Positions 15,083-23,173 of a stretch of DNA of 64,000 nucleotides are shown here, piece by piece. The first letter of the stretch is position 1. Each line of letters begins with the position of its first letter. A program made the position numbers and the translations under genes. Where the stretch lies: the NCBI GenBank assembly GCA_028281045.1, contig JANQKP010000003.1, forward strand, positions 62,001-126,000. The letters are read 5' to 3'. Source of the stretch: Candidatus Altimarinota bacterium. GTDB taxonomy: Bacteria; Patescibacteriota; Gracilibacteria; UM-FILTER-43-11. The notes under the pieces are model-generated. The model searched no databases, was not told where the DNA came from, and was given only the letters and a program-made list of their open reading frames with translations.

Positions 15083-16585
15083 ATGTGTGGAGTTATAGGA
15101 ATGCTCTCTAACGGTCCGGTAGTACAAGACCTTTACGACGGTCTCATCGTATTACAACACCGCGGACAAGACGCTGCAGGAATTGCTACTTACGATGGCA
15201 ACCAACTGCACATGAAAAAAGGAAATGGGCTCGTACGTGATGTGTTTAGAACCAAGAACATGCTTCGTCTAAAAGGAAGCATGGGTATTGGACATGTACG
15301 TTACCCTACCGCAGGGTGTTATACCGAAGAAGAGGCACAACCTTTTTATGTGAATGCTCCATTTGGAATTGCTCTTGGGCACAACGGAAATCTAACGAAT
15401 TATGAAGCCCTTAAAAAAGAGGTGATCGATAAAAACTTCCAACATTTAAATACATCTTCAGATTCAGAGCTTCTACTTAATGTACTGGCTTATGAGCTAA
15501 GACAAGAAACCACAACGCTAGCAGAGCTAACGCCAGAGCAAGTGTCTAAAGCAATGAAGCGTGTATTTAAACGTATTGAAGGGGGTTACGCGGTGGTAGC
15601 CATGGTAGCTAACCATGGAATCATTGCCTTCCGTGATCCTCACGGCATTCGCCCACTTGTGATTGGAGTAAAAGAAAATTCAAAAGGAAGAGATGAATAT
15701 ATTATCGCTTCAGAATCTGTAGCACTTCAAACCATGGGGTATAAACTCTTGCGTGATGTTCAACCTGGTGAAGCCGTTTACATTTGTGAAAAAGACAGAA
15801 AAATTCACTCATTCCAATGTGTAAAAGCAGATCCAACACCTTGTATTTTTGAATTTGTATATCTGGCTCGCGCCGATTCTCTTATTGATGGAATCTCGGT
15901 GTATAAAACGAGACTTCGCATGGGGAAAAAGCTCGCGAAGCAGATTAAGAAAGATAAATTGGATATTGATGTAGTAATCCCAGTCCCAGAAACTTCAAGG
16001 CCGATTGCCATGACCATGGCAGAAGAGCTCAACGTGAAATACCGTGAAGGGTTTGTAAAAAACAGATACATCGGACGCACGTTCATTATGCCAAGCCAAA
16101 AGGCTCGTAAGAAATCGATTCGCTATAAGCTAAACCCTATTCCACTAGAATTTAAAGGAAAGAATGTCCTTCTTGTGGATGACAGTATTGTACGTGGAAA
16201 CACCTCTAGAAAAATCGTAGAAATGGTACGCGAAGCTGGAGCAAAAAAAGTATATTTCGCCTCTGCTGCGCCTCCAATTATTAATCCAGATGTATACGGA
16301 ATTGATATGCCAACGCGCGGAGAACTTATTGCAAATCGCCTTTCTATTCCTGAGATTGCTTCAGCGATTGGCGTAGATAAACTTTACTATCAAACGATTG
16401 AAGACCTTCTTGCGGCAGCGCATGAAGGGAATCCAAAGATTAAAAACTTCTGTTATTCATCTATGGGTGGTCCATACCCTGCGGGGAATATTACAGAAGC
16501 CGTACTTCAACGGGTGGAGCATGAACGCTTTGCGTATCAAACAACAGATGCCACCACTGATGATGATCAAATGTCCTTACTATAA
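15083..16585 (+). CDS. purF: Amidophosphoribosyltransferase (glutamine PRPP amidotransferase)
   Basis: 500 residues; first committed step of purine synthesis, PRPP plus glutamine to 5-phosphoribosylamine. It starts MCGVIGMLSNG, so Cys2 becomes the N-terminal nucleophile after Met removal, with no propeptide. The Ntn-hydrolase glutaminase domain covers about residues 1-235 (HVRYPTAG, HNGNLTN). The phosphoribosyltransferase domain has the PRPP loop VLLVDDSIVRGNTSRKI at about residues 365-385. No Fe-S-type four-Cys pattern is obvious. Middle gene of folD-purF-purD; the other purine genes are not in the window. Confidence 0.97.
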   Translation: MCGVIGMLSNGPVVQDLYDGLIVLQHRGQDAAGIATYDGNQLHMKKGNGLVRDVFRTKNMLRLKGSMGIGHVRYPTAGCYTEEEAQPFYVNAPFGIALGHNGNLTNYEALKKEVIDKNFQHLNTSSDSELLLNVLAYELRQETTTLAELTPEQVSKAMKRVFKRIEGGYAVVAMVANHGIIAFRDPHGIRPLVIGVKENSKGRDEYIIASESVALQTMGYKLLRDVQPGEAVYICEKDRKIHSFQCVKADPTPCIFEFVYLARADSLIDGISVYKTRLRMGKKLAKQIKKDKLDIDVVIPVPETSRPIAMTMAEELNVKYREGFVKNRYIGRTFIMPSQKARKKSIRYKLNPIPLEFKGKNVLLVDDSIVRGNTSRKIVEMVREAGAKKVYFASAAPPIINPDVYGIDMPTRGELIANRLSIPEIASAIGVDKLYYQTIEDLLAAAHEGNPKIKNFCYSSMGGPYPAGNITEAVLQRVEHERFAYQTTDATTDDDQMSLL

Positions 16586-16603
16586 CTAACGTAATTTAAA
16601 ATT

Positions 16604-17908
16604 ATGAAAATTCTTCTTGTAGGGAACGGAGCACGTGAACATATTATTGGTGAAAAACTAAAAGCTTCCTCTAAATGTGATGAGCTTATTGTTTTTGCCA
16701 ATAAAGTAAATCCAGGTCTGGCAGCCCTCGCGAGCGTGTACCACGTGGGTGATCTTACCGACATGGATGCTATTTCTGCCTTTGCCAAGGAAAATCAGCC
16801 TGATTTTGCTGTAATTGGCCCAGACAATGTGATTGCCGATGGCGCTGTAGATGCCCTAGAGCAAGTAGGGGTTAAATCGGCAAGTCCTAGCCAAGAATGT
16901 GCTCAACTAGAAAGTTCTAAAGCATTTACGAGAGATCTTTTAAATAAATACGATATTCCAGGAAACCCCCTATTTAAAGTATTTACAGATGAGGAAGGAC
17001 TTATGGATTACGCCGAAGAACTGGGTACCATTGTGGTAAAGGCCGATGGCCTGCACGGTGGAAAAGGAGTGCAAGTACAAGGAGATCATTTTGATACCCT
17101 GGAAGCAGGTATTGAATTTGCTAAAGAAGCCATTAAAACCGATGGCCGTGTAGTGATTGAAGAAAAACTCATTGGACAAGAGTTCAGCCTAATGAGCTTT
17201 GTCGATGGGGAAAACGTGGTAGATATGCCTGCGATTCAAGACCATAAAAGAGCCTACGAAGGTGATAAAGGTCCAAATACCGGAGGTATGGGAACCTACA
17301 GCTACGCAGAGAATTTACCTTTCTTAAAAGAAAGCGATCTTAGCGCCGCTCATGAGATGACCGTTCGCGTAGCAGCCGCTATTAAGGAAGAACTGGGTGA
17401 ACCTTTTGTGGGAATCATGTACGGGGGTTTTATTGCCGTTAAAAACGGGGTAAGACTTATTGAATACAACGCTCGTTTTGGAGACCCGGAAGCGATGAAT
17501 GCTTTAACTCTACTTAAATCAGACCTAGTGGACATTTGTATGGCTCAAATTGAGGGAGCTTTAGACCAGCTTACTATTGAATTCGAGAAGAAAGCTACCG
17601 TTTGTAAATATGTGGTTCCAGAAGGATACCCAGCAAGTCCTGTAAAAGGAGAACATGTAGAACTTGGAGAGCTTCCAGAAGGAGTAGATATGTACTACGC
17701 CTCAGTTTCTGAAGAAGATGGAAAGCTGCTTATGAGCACCTCTAGAGCACTCGCCTTTGTGGCTAAGGCAGATACTATTGAAGAAGCTGAAAAACTAGCC
17801 CAAACCGCAGTAGAAAACGTAAAAGGACCTGTTTTCTTTAGAAAAGATATTGGAACCCAGGAACTCATTCAAAAACGCATCGATATGATGCAAGAACTAC
17901 GTGGTTAA
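16604..17908 (+). CDS. purD: Phosphoribosylamine-glycine ligase (GARS)
   Basis: 434 residues, ATP-grasp enzyme that joins glycine to the unstable phosphoribosylamine made by PurF, the next step of the pathway. Motifs: MKILLVGNGAREHIIGEKL, VIGPDNVIADGAVDALEQVG, VVKADGLHGGKGVQV (ATP-grasp loop), the NTGGMGTYS loop and RFGDPEAMNALTLLKSDLVD. Full length. Last gene of the operon, 18 bases after purF, consistent with coupled production of the two enzymes. Confidence 0.97.
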   Translation: MKILLVGNGAREHIIGEKLKASSKCDELIVFANKVNPGLAALASVYHVGDLTDMDAISAFAKENQPDFAVIGPDNVIADGAVDALEQVGVKSASPSQECAQLESSKAFTRDLLNKYDIPGNPLFKVFTDEEGLMDYAEELGTIVVKADGLHGGKGVQVQGDHFDTLEAGIEFAKEAIKTDGRVVIEEKLIGQEFSLMSFVDGENVVDMPAIQDHKRAYEGDKGPNTGGMGTYSYAENLPFLKESDLSAAHEMTVRVAAAIKEELGEPFVGIMYGGFIAVKNGVRLIEYNARFGDPEAMNALTLLKSDLVDICMAQIEGALDQLTIEFEKKATVCKYVVPEGYPASPVKGEHVELGELPEGVDMYYASVSEEDGKLLMSTSRALAFVAKADTIEEAEKLAQTAVENVKGPVFFRKDIGTQELIQKRIDMMQELRG

Positions 17909-17927
17909 AAGGAGTTTGTTTCATTAA

Positions 17928-17956
17928 TTGACGCAGTAAATACATTGTGTTATTTT
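17928..17956 (+). promoter_or_regulatory. Promoter of the 17981 gene
   Basis: TTGACG (17928-17933), 17-base spacer, TATTTT (17951-17956). It predicts transcription from about 17964, which rules out the in-frame TTG at 17945 and supports ATG 17981. Confidence 0.65.
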
Positions 17957-17980
17957 AGCTTGCCTAAATTTACCCTCTCT

Positions 17981-18850
17981 ATGAATAAAGCTCCTGAAGA
18001 GCGCATCTACCATGTGCTGACCAGCAGACAGCACAGATGTGGACCAAAAACACCTGAAAGGACAAGGGCTGTTCTTGAAAATATAAAAGCGCAGCTAGAG
18101 CGAGGTGGGCCACTTCAGGTTTTACAATTTTGGGGTGGTGCAAAGAATCCTAATTTTCCTCAAAGGGAAGTAGATGGTTGTGAATTACAGTCTTTAAGAC
18201 ATCTTTTCAAAATTCACCAAGAGGTTTCTGAAATTCACCCTGAAGGTATTAGTTACACAATATCTTCTGGAGATGAACGGGTTGAATTTGCCAATAATGT
18301 CCCAAGAGAATGGACTCAGACTTATCAAGAAAGCTTTCTTGAAATGGCTGAGAGCGATGAATTTGAGGGTGTATTTTCAATTGAACCGGTATCGAAACTT
18401 TACTTAGAAAACCCTGAATTTAAAGCCATATTAAAAGGGGTATATGAAGAAGTGGTCGCTATTAGGCAATCTATGATGGTGCTGACCAGGCTAACAAGAG
18501 ATGCGGCTAACAATGTACTTGGTAGCGGTGATAAAGTGAGCGAAGAAGAAGCTCTAGAAGCAGCCACTAGATACATGGCTGTTATGGCTGCCGAAGAAAG
18601 GGCAAAAATATATGAAAAATACAAAAATTTTCTTAGAAGTTTCTTTATTAAGTTTTCGCAAGATTATCGCGAGATTTATAGGAGATTACTCCCCAATTTT
18701 GAGGATCCATTTTTAGCTTCTAACCAGGCGGTATACCTGTACACAGGTTACAAAGGCAATATTATGCAGCCGTGGCAGTCTGTTTCTAAGGAGGAAGATG
18801 GGAAAATACACTTTTTGGGACAAAACAAATACCGAGAAGAAACTGTTTAA
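17981..18850 (+). CDS. Unknown protein with faint resemblance to isocyanide synthases (PvcA/Dit1)
   Basis: 289 residues from ATG 17981. Cytoplasmic, no signal. The segment at about residues 46-115 runs: hydrophobic strand, KNPNFPQREVDGCELQSL, a helix, HPEGISYTISSGDERVEFAN, then a helix with conserved-looking Tyr. This follows the order K.PN, E..(A/S)L, Y/H-P.G, S-D/G-D...F found in the Dit1/PvcA family, which turns tyrosine or tryptophan plus ribulose-5-phosphate into isonitriles. The match is by eye and partial; the second half does not clearly follow the family. Single gene between purD and the surface protein, with its own promoter. If the resemblance is false, it is an orphan. Confidence 0.45.
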   Translation: MNKAPEERIYHVLTSRQHRCGPKTPERTRAVLENIKAQLERGGPLQVLQFWGGAKNPNFPQREVDGCELQSLRHLFKIHQEVSEIHPEGISYTISSGDERVEFANNVPREWTQTYQESFLEMAESDEFEGVFSIEPVSKLYLENPEFKAILKGVYEEVVAIRQSMMVLTRLTRDAANNVLGSGDKVSEEEALEAATRYMAVMAAEERAKIYEKYKNFLRSFFIKFSQDYREIYRRLLPNFEDPFLASNQAVYLYTGYKGNIMQPWQSVSKEEDGKIHFLGQNKYREETV

Positions 18851-18926
18851 GGGTGTCAAAATAAGGCAAAAACTGCGAAGGTAAGCCAATTAATCATTTA
18901 TCCCCCATTTTCCCTGTCTAAAAGGG

Positions 18927-18955
18927 TTGATTTTCTAGTAGAAAAATGATATAAT
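18927..18955 (+). promoter_or_regulatory. Promoter of the Cys-rich surface protein
   Basis: TTGATT (18927-18932), 17-base spacer, TATAAT (18950-18955). Transcription from about 18962 would make the first in-frame ATG (18962) leaderless and favours ATG 18989. Confidence 0.7.
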
Positions 18956-18988
18956 TTTCTGATGCATTTAAAACAAAAATTGATATCA

Positions 18989-21928
18989 ATGCTTAAAAAA
19001 ACGTTTACAGGATCGTACAGAATTCTTGTAGCGATCATGACAATAGTACTGATCGCGACAGGGACAACGGTATATGTAAACGAGAAAAGAAATGAGGTTA
19101 CCACTCATGCGGCTAACCCTGCTTTTGGAATCTCTCTTCCATCAGAGATGATAGTCAACGAAGATGCAAGCTTTACGGTGACACTGAATGGGAGTGGAGA
19201 CACGTTTTACGGAGCAGAGGGTCATTTAACCTATGACTCTAGCAAGATCACGGTAACAGACGTAAGCTTTGGTACTTGTATTTTTGACAGTTGTGTAGAT
19301 CTTTCTGAAGAAGGAACTGTGAAGCTTCTAGCAGCCTCTGGGCCTACTGGAATGACCGTTTCTTCTCAACAGAATTTAGCAACGGTATCTGTAACTCCTA
19401 TTGCCTCTGGAAATCTAAGCCTTTCGTTCTCACGTAGTGATGTGATCAACGCTTCGCAAGAAGTGGTTGCAGGAGGTTATGACCCAGAAAGCATTACCAT
19501 TGCCGACGAAACCGGTGCGGTTTGTGGAGATGGGGTCGTAGAAGGAACTGAAGTTTGTGATGAAGACGGAGACACTACCGATGCTGGAACCTGTAACGCA
19601 GATTGTTCTGCGCTTACTTTCTGTGGAGACAATACCGTACAAGACCCTAATGGAGCCGCTGAAAGCGAAACTTGTGATGATGGAAATAACGACGATGGAG
19701 ACGGATGTTCTGCCATTTGTGCCTTTGAACCTGATGTTTGTGGAAACGGAGTACTAGAAGGCGTTGAACAGTGTGACGATGGAAATACATTAGACAGCGA
19801 CGGATGTTCTTCTATTTGTGAACTAGAACAACCTGCGGTTTGTGGAAACAGCAGCCTTGAAGCTGGAGAGCAGTGTGACGATGGAAATACAACCAATGGA
19901 GATGGATGTAGTTCTATTTGTGAAACAGAAGCAGGCGCTGAAGTATGTGGAAATAATATTGTAGAAGCCGCTGAACAATGTGATGATGGAAATACTGACA
20001 ATGGTGATGGATGTAGTAGTATTTGTGAAAATGAATTGCCTGCTGCACCTGAAGATCCTACGCTAGTAGATATTACCTTTACGGTTCCTGGAACCGTACA
20101 AACGGGTAATACTGCACAGCTGATTACCTTTGCAGAATTCTCTGATGGATCTTCTGTGAACGTAACCTCACCAAACACCAACCCAGGACTCAGTTACTCT
20201 TCTAACAACGTAGGAGTAGCAAACCTTTCTTGTTCAGTCTGTAGTACCGTACTTGGTAATACTGTAGGTTCAGCTACTATTACGGCTTCTTACACGGTAG
20301 ACGATGTTACTGTTGTTAAAAACGGAAGCATTACGGTAACCGCTCCGCCTGCGCCAGTTTGTGGAGACAATAACGTAGATGCTGGAGAGCAGTGTGACGA
20401 TGGAAATACAACCAATGGAGATGGATGTAGTTCTATCTGTGAAATTGAAGCTCCAGAGGAACCAGCAGAAGAGCCAGAAGAAGAACCTGAAGCTCCTGAA
20501 GTGGGTGACCCAGATGAAGAAGACCCAGTACTTCCAGCCGCTCCAGAAGACCCTGAGGTAGCTGACGCTGTGGAAGAAGTGGAACAAGTGCTTGAGGAAG
20601 AAGAAACTCAACAAGAACCTGCTCTAGAAATTGAAGCGCCTACGCTTGAAGAAATAGATCAATGTAGTGCAGAATTTGAAGAAACGAACGATGAAGATAA
20701 TGATGGTCTTTCAGACCGTATGGAATGTTACCTTGGAACCGATCATGAAAACCAAGATACAGACGGAGACACCTGTAACGATGGAGATGAGGTGAATCAA
20801 CTGAGCACCAATCCTCTTGTAGAAGATTGTAGTGTTGCTGACCCTGTGACTGCGATGTTCGAAAGTGTGGCCATTACAGATCCACAACCAGGTTGGATTC
20901 TGCCTAATGATCAGCCAAGCTTCCGTGTAATCGCTCCAGTTAACGCAACTTCTATCAGCCTTGTGGCTGTGCCTACAGAAGATTCAGAAGCTACCGCCTC
21001 TGTGGCTATTGGACCATTCACTGAAATGAATGAAACTCTAGTTTCTGGACTAGATGCCAGCGACTTCCAAGTAACAAGTGAAGATTACACTGAAACCTTT
21101 GCCGATGGAGATTACACTCTAGTGGCTGTTGCAAAACGCACGGATGGATCTAGCGTAACTTCTACGCCAATTCTAATGACCATAGACGGTTCTTATAGCG
21201 TAGATAAACCAGTGCCAAGAACCCTAAGTGATGTAGACCTTCCTGAAGAAGGATCTAACCTTGAAGCTTGGGTGCAATCTGCCTTTGCGCAGCCTGAAGT
21301 GCACGCACAACCTATTGTGCAAGCTCAGTATGACCCAAATAACCCTGTAGAAATCAATGAGCTTCGCCCATTTGTTTCTGGAGACTCTGAATTCGGATCA
21401 CAAGTATTCGCGGTGTGGAACTCTCTTGTACTAACGTCTTCTGTGATCTCAGACTCTGTAGCCGGAGAATTCAATATCCAAGCTCCACGTGACCTAGAAG
21501 CCGATGAGCCTCATAGAGTAAATCTATATGCAATTAAAGACTTCAACGGAAACAAAGTACGTTCAGATAGCGTAAACGTATACTTCCGCATAAAGACAGT
21601 ACCATTCCCAACACAGAATATCTTCTGGCTACTTCTACTTCTAATCTCTGCCCTTGTAGCGATTAAAGAAGCTCGCGAGAGACTGATGAACAAAGGTGGA
21701 AACAAGGTGGTGACCCAAAAAGTAGCTGCTGCAGAAGCCCTTTATGCTCAGGATAATATCGAGGGTATGCAAGGAGATGACAGCATCGTTCAAACAAGCG
21801 AACTACCAGATGCTGAAGAATCTGCGAAGCTAGAAGCAGAGCTAATGGATGGTGAAGTGAAATCTGCTGAAGAAAGCTCTCATGTCTTTGAAGACATGGA
21901 TGATATGGATGTAGAGAAACACCAATAG
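18989..21928 (+). CDS. Large surface protein: cohesin-like domain, Cys-rich repeats, calcium-repeat, C-terminal membrane anchor
   Basis: 979 residues from ATG 18989 (an in-frame ATG lies nine codons upstream, at the predicted transcript start). Residues about 10-30 are a hydrophobic export segment (ILVAIMTIVLIATGTTVYV). Next is a cohesin-like beta domain (FGISLPSEMIVNEDASFTVT ... GAEGHLTYDSSKITVTDV). Then come five Cys repeats of the CGN..(L/V)E..EQCDDGN....DGCSSIC type (DUF4215/Myxococcus Cys-rich), a bacterial Ig-like domain, a sixth repeat and a Pro/Glu/Asp linker. A thrombospondin type 3-like calcium motif (DEDNDGLSDRMECYLGTD) precedes further Ig-like domains. Near the end are a membrane helix (NIFWLLLLLISALVAI) and an acidic cytoplasmic tail. 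Probably an adhesion or cell-surface scaffold protein. Confidence 0.8.
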   Translation: MLKKTFTGSYRILVAIMTIVLIATGTTVYVNEKRNEVTTHAANPAFGISLPSEMIVNEDASFTVTLNGSGDTFYGAEGHLTYDSSKITVTDVSFGTCIFDSCVDLSEEGTVKLLAASGPTGMTVSSQQNLATVSVTPIASGNLSLSFSRSDVINASQEVVAGGYDPESITIADETGAVCGDGVVEGTEVCDEDGDTTDAGTCNADCSALTFCGDNTVQDPNGAAESETCDDGNNDDGDGCSAICAFEPDVCGNGVLEGVEQCDDGNTLDSDGCSSICELEQPAVCGNSSLEAGEQCDDGNTTNGDGCSSICETEAGAEVCGNNIVEAAEQCDDGNTDNGDGCSSICENELPAAPEDPTLVDITFTVPGTVQTGNTAQLITFAEFSDGSSVNVTSPNTNPGLSYSSNNVGVANLSCSVCSTVLGNTVGSATITASYTVDDVTVVKNGSITVTAPPAPVCGDNNVDAGEQCDDGNTTNGDGCSSICEIEAPEEPAEEPEEEPEAPEVGDPDEEDPVLPAAPEDPEVADAVEEVEQVLEEEETQQEPALEIEAPTLEEIDQCSAEFEETNDEDNDGLSDRMECYLGTDHENQDTDGDTCNDGDEVNQLSTNPLVEDCSVADPVTAMFESVAITDPQPGWILPNDQPSFRVIAPVNATSISLVAVPTEDSEATASVAIGPFTEMNETLVSGLDASDFQVTSEDYTETFADGDYTLVAVAKRTDGSSVTSTPILMTIDGSYSVDKPVPRTLSDVDLPEEGSNLEAWVQSAFAQPEVHAQPIVQAQYDPNNPVEINELRPFVSGDSEFGSQVFAVWNSLVLTSSVISDSVAGEFNIQAPRDLEADEPHRVNLYAIKDFNGNKVRSDSVNVYFRIKTVPFPTQNIFWLLLLLISALVAIKEARERLMNKGGNKVVTQKVAAAEALYAQDNIEGMQGDDSIVQTSELPDAEESAKLEAELMDGEVKSAEESSHVFEDMDDMDVEKHQ
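19862..19924 (+). repeat. Near-identical 63-base coding repeat, copy A
   Basis: Encodes the EQCDDGNTTNGDGCSSICE part of Cys repeat 4. It differs from copy B at 20381 by one base, so the two are a recent duplication or gene-conversion pair inside the surface-protein gene. Confidence 0.9.
20381..20443 (+). repeat. Near-identical 63-base coding repeat, copy B
   Basis: Encodes the same part of Cys repeat 6, separated from copy A by repeat 5 and an Ig-like domain. Silent-site identity is far higher than between the other repeats. Confidence 0.9.
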
Positions 21929-21929
21929 T

Positions 21930-22211
21930 TTAGTAGAACTCTTCTCCTAAACCATCTTCTACAATGACGATCTCTAAGCGTTCGTCGATTTCTTTGAGCA
22001 CCTTCACCACGTAATCTAAAGTGGTTCCTGAAATAGGACATCCTCCACAGGTTCCATAAAAGCTCATGAGGACTTTATTATCTTCGATATCGAGGATTTC
22101 AAGACCTCCTCCGTGGCTTTCTAGTACAGGATAAATCTCAGGCTCAAAAGCCTCATGAATGAGTCTCACCTGATCATCGATTTTTAATTTAAAGAAATCC
22201 TTTTTACTCAT
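21930..22211 (-). CDS. NifU-like C-terminal domain protein (Fe-S cluster scaffold/carrier)
   Basis: 93 residues forming one NifU/Nfu domain, which carries a [4Fe-4S] cluster to target enzymes. The signature MSFYGTCGGCPISGTTLDYVV contains the CxxC pair (CGGC), followed by the usual helix and the strand LEIVIVED. Stand-alone Nfu domains of this size are common. It overlaps the prsW-like gene by eight bases and is last in nadB-prsW-nfu. The NadB product normally feeds NadA, an Fe-S enzyme, so a supply role is conceivable, but NadA is not in the window. Its stop lies one base from the convergent surface-protein stop. Confidence 0.88.
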   Translation of the reverse strand: MSKKDFFKLKIDDQVRLIHEAFEPEIYPVLESHGGGLEILDIEDNKVLMSFYGTCGGCPISGTTLDYVVKVLKEIDERLEIVIVEDGLGEEFY

Positions 22212-23163
22212 TGGTGGTTTCCTCCGAAGGGGTTACATCAGCTTGCATCTTTTCTTTAATTTCTTGTACTTCTTCTAGGAGCTCGGCAAAGTCTTCTTTG
22301 GGCATAACCTTGGTTCCCACAAGACCCAGTTTAAGATGCAGATCTTTTTGTTCAAAGAGGCGATTAAGATAATAAAACCCTCCGAAGAAGTAAAGGAGCA
22401 TCACTGGAATGAATCCTGGAAGACCAAAGAACGTTAAGTCTATAGACAGTACAAAGTCGTACATGGCATGTACGAACATGGCGGTAAATAGCCCAATAAA
22501 GATCAGTTCATCGTGGTACACGTTAGACTGCTTCATGCGGAATACCCTTTTAAGGAATCCTAGAATAGGATGATACTTATGTTTTTGGCGCTGCAGCTTA
22601 AGTACTGGCGAGGCAAAGAAGGCCATACCGTAGTAATAACCGAGTATGGCGCTACATAGAATGTGTACCATGGTCACAATGGTCACCCTGAAGAGCGCAA
22701 AGACAAAGAAGCCACCTGCGGTAAGGTTTGGAAGCTGCGCTTTGAAATAGATAATATTCTCATAAAAGGCAAATCCAAGGGCGCTGATGATCGCGAGTTC
22801 TATTACATCGTCAATCGATTCAAAGAAATTGTGATTGATCGATTTCATCACCCAGAATTTAACGAATTCTTCCATCACCCCTACCCCAAGGAAGGTCACA
22901 AATAGAGCCAAGGTCGTATTTACAATGAGACTCTGAATATTACTCCTAAAGTCGACTAAATCGACTTTAGCAAAGATCAAATTCACTGTTTCACCCCAGT
23001 AGCCTTGGTACACCAAAATGATCTGGGCCGCGATCATTCCCCCAATGAAAGTGAGGATCACTAGCCATGGATTTTCTCGTTTTTTACGTAGCCATAAATA
23101 GAGCCACAAAAGCGCCGGTATAACCGCAACAAGGAATACGATGATGTTTTGAAATGCAAACAT
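22204..23163 (-). CDS. PrsW-family intramembrane protease-like protein
   Basis: 319 residues with about seven to eight membrane helices. The key motif is GVMEEFVKFWVMKS in the middle: the EE.xK pattern of PrsW/CPBP-type glutamic proteases. It is followed by a helix with FYENIIYF and later MVHILCSAILGY and MFVHAMYDFV, whose His residues are typical of the family. PrsW in Bacillus starts cleavage of an anti-sigma factor at the membrane; no sigma/anti-sigma pair lies nearby, so the substrate is unknown. The cytoplasmic C-terminus is charged (EEVQEIKEKMQADVTPSEE). Ten bases after nadB and overlapping the nfu-like gene, so transcribed with them. Confidence 0.78.
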   Translation of the reverse strand: MFAFQNIIVFLVAVIPALLWLYLWLRKKRENPWLVILTFIGGMIAAQIILVYQGYWGETVNLIFAKVDLVDFRSNIQSLIVNTTLALFVTFLGVGVMEEFVKFWVMKSINHNFFESIDDVIELAIISALGFAFYENIIYFKAQLPNLTAGGFFVFALFRVTIVTMVHILCSAILGYYYGMAFFASPVLKLQRQKHKYHPILGFLKRVFRMKQSNVYHDELIFIGLFTAMFVHAMYDFVLSIDLTFFGLPGFIPVMLLYFFGGFYYLNRLFEQKDLHLKLGLVGTKVMPKEDFAELLEEVQEIKEKMQADVTPSEETTNE

Positions 23164-23173
23164 ATTACCCCTA

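Noticed and set aside
17945-17980. Upstream TTG start for the 17981 gene
   Set aside because: The TTG lies between the -35 and -10 of a good promoter, before the predicted transcript start; ATG 17981 fits better.
19477-20443. Direct repeats resembling a CRISPR array or tandem satellite, and a 234-codon frame on the opposite strand
   Set aside because: The periodicity is in frame with the Cys-rich protein repeats of the plus-strand gene; unit lengths vary, there are no unique spacers, and the antisense frame is a by-product of the repeats.
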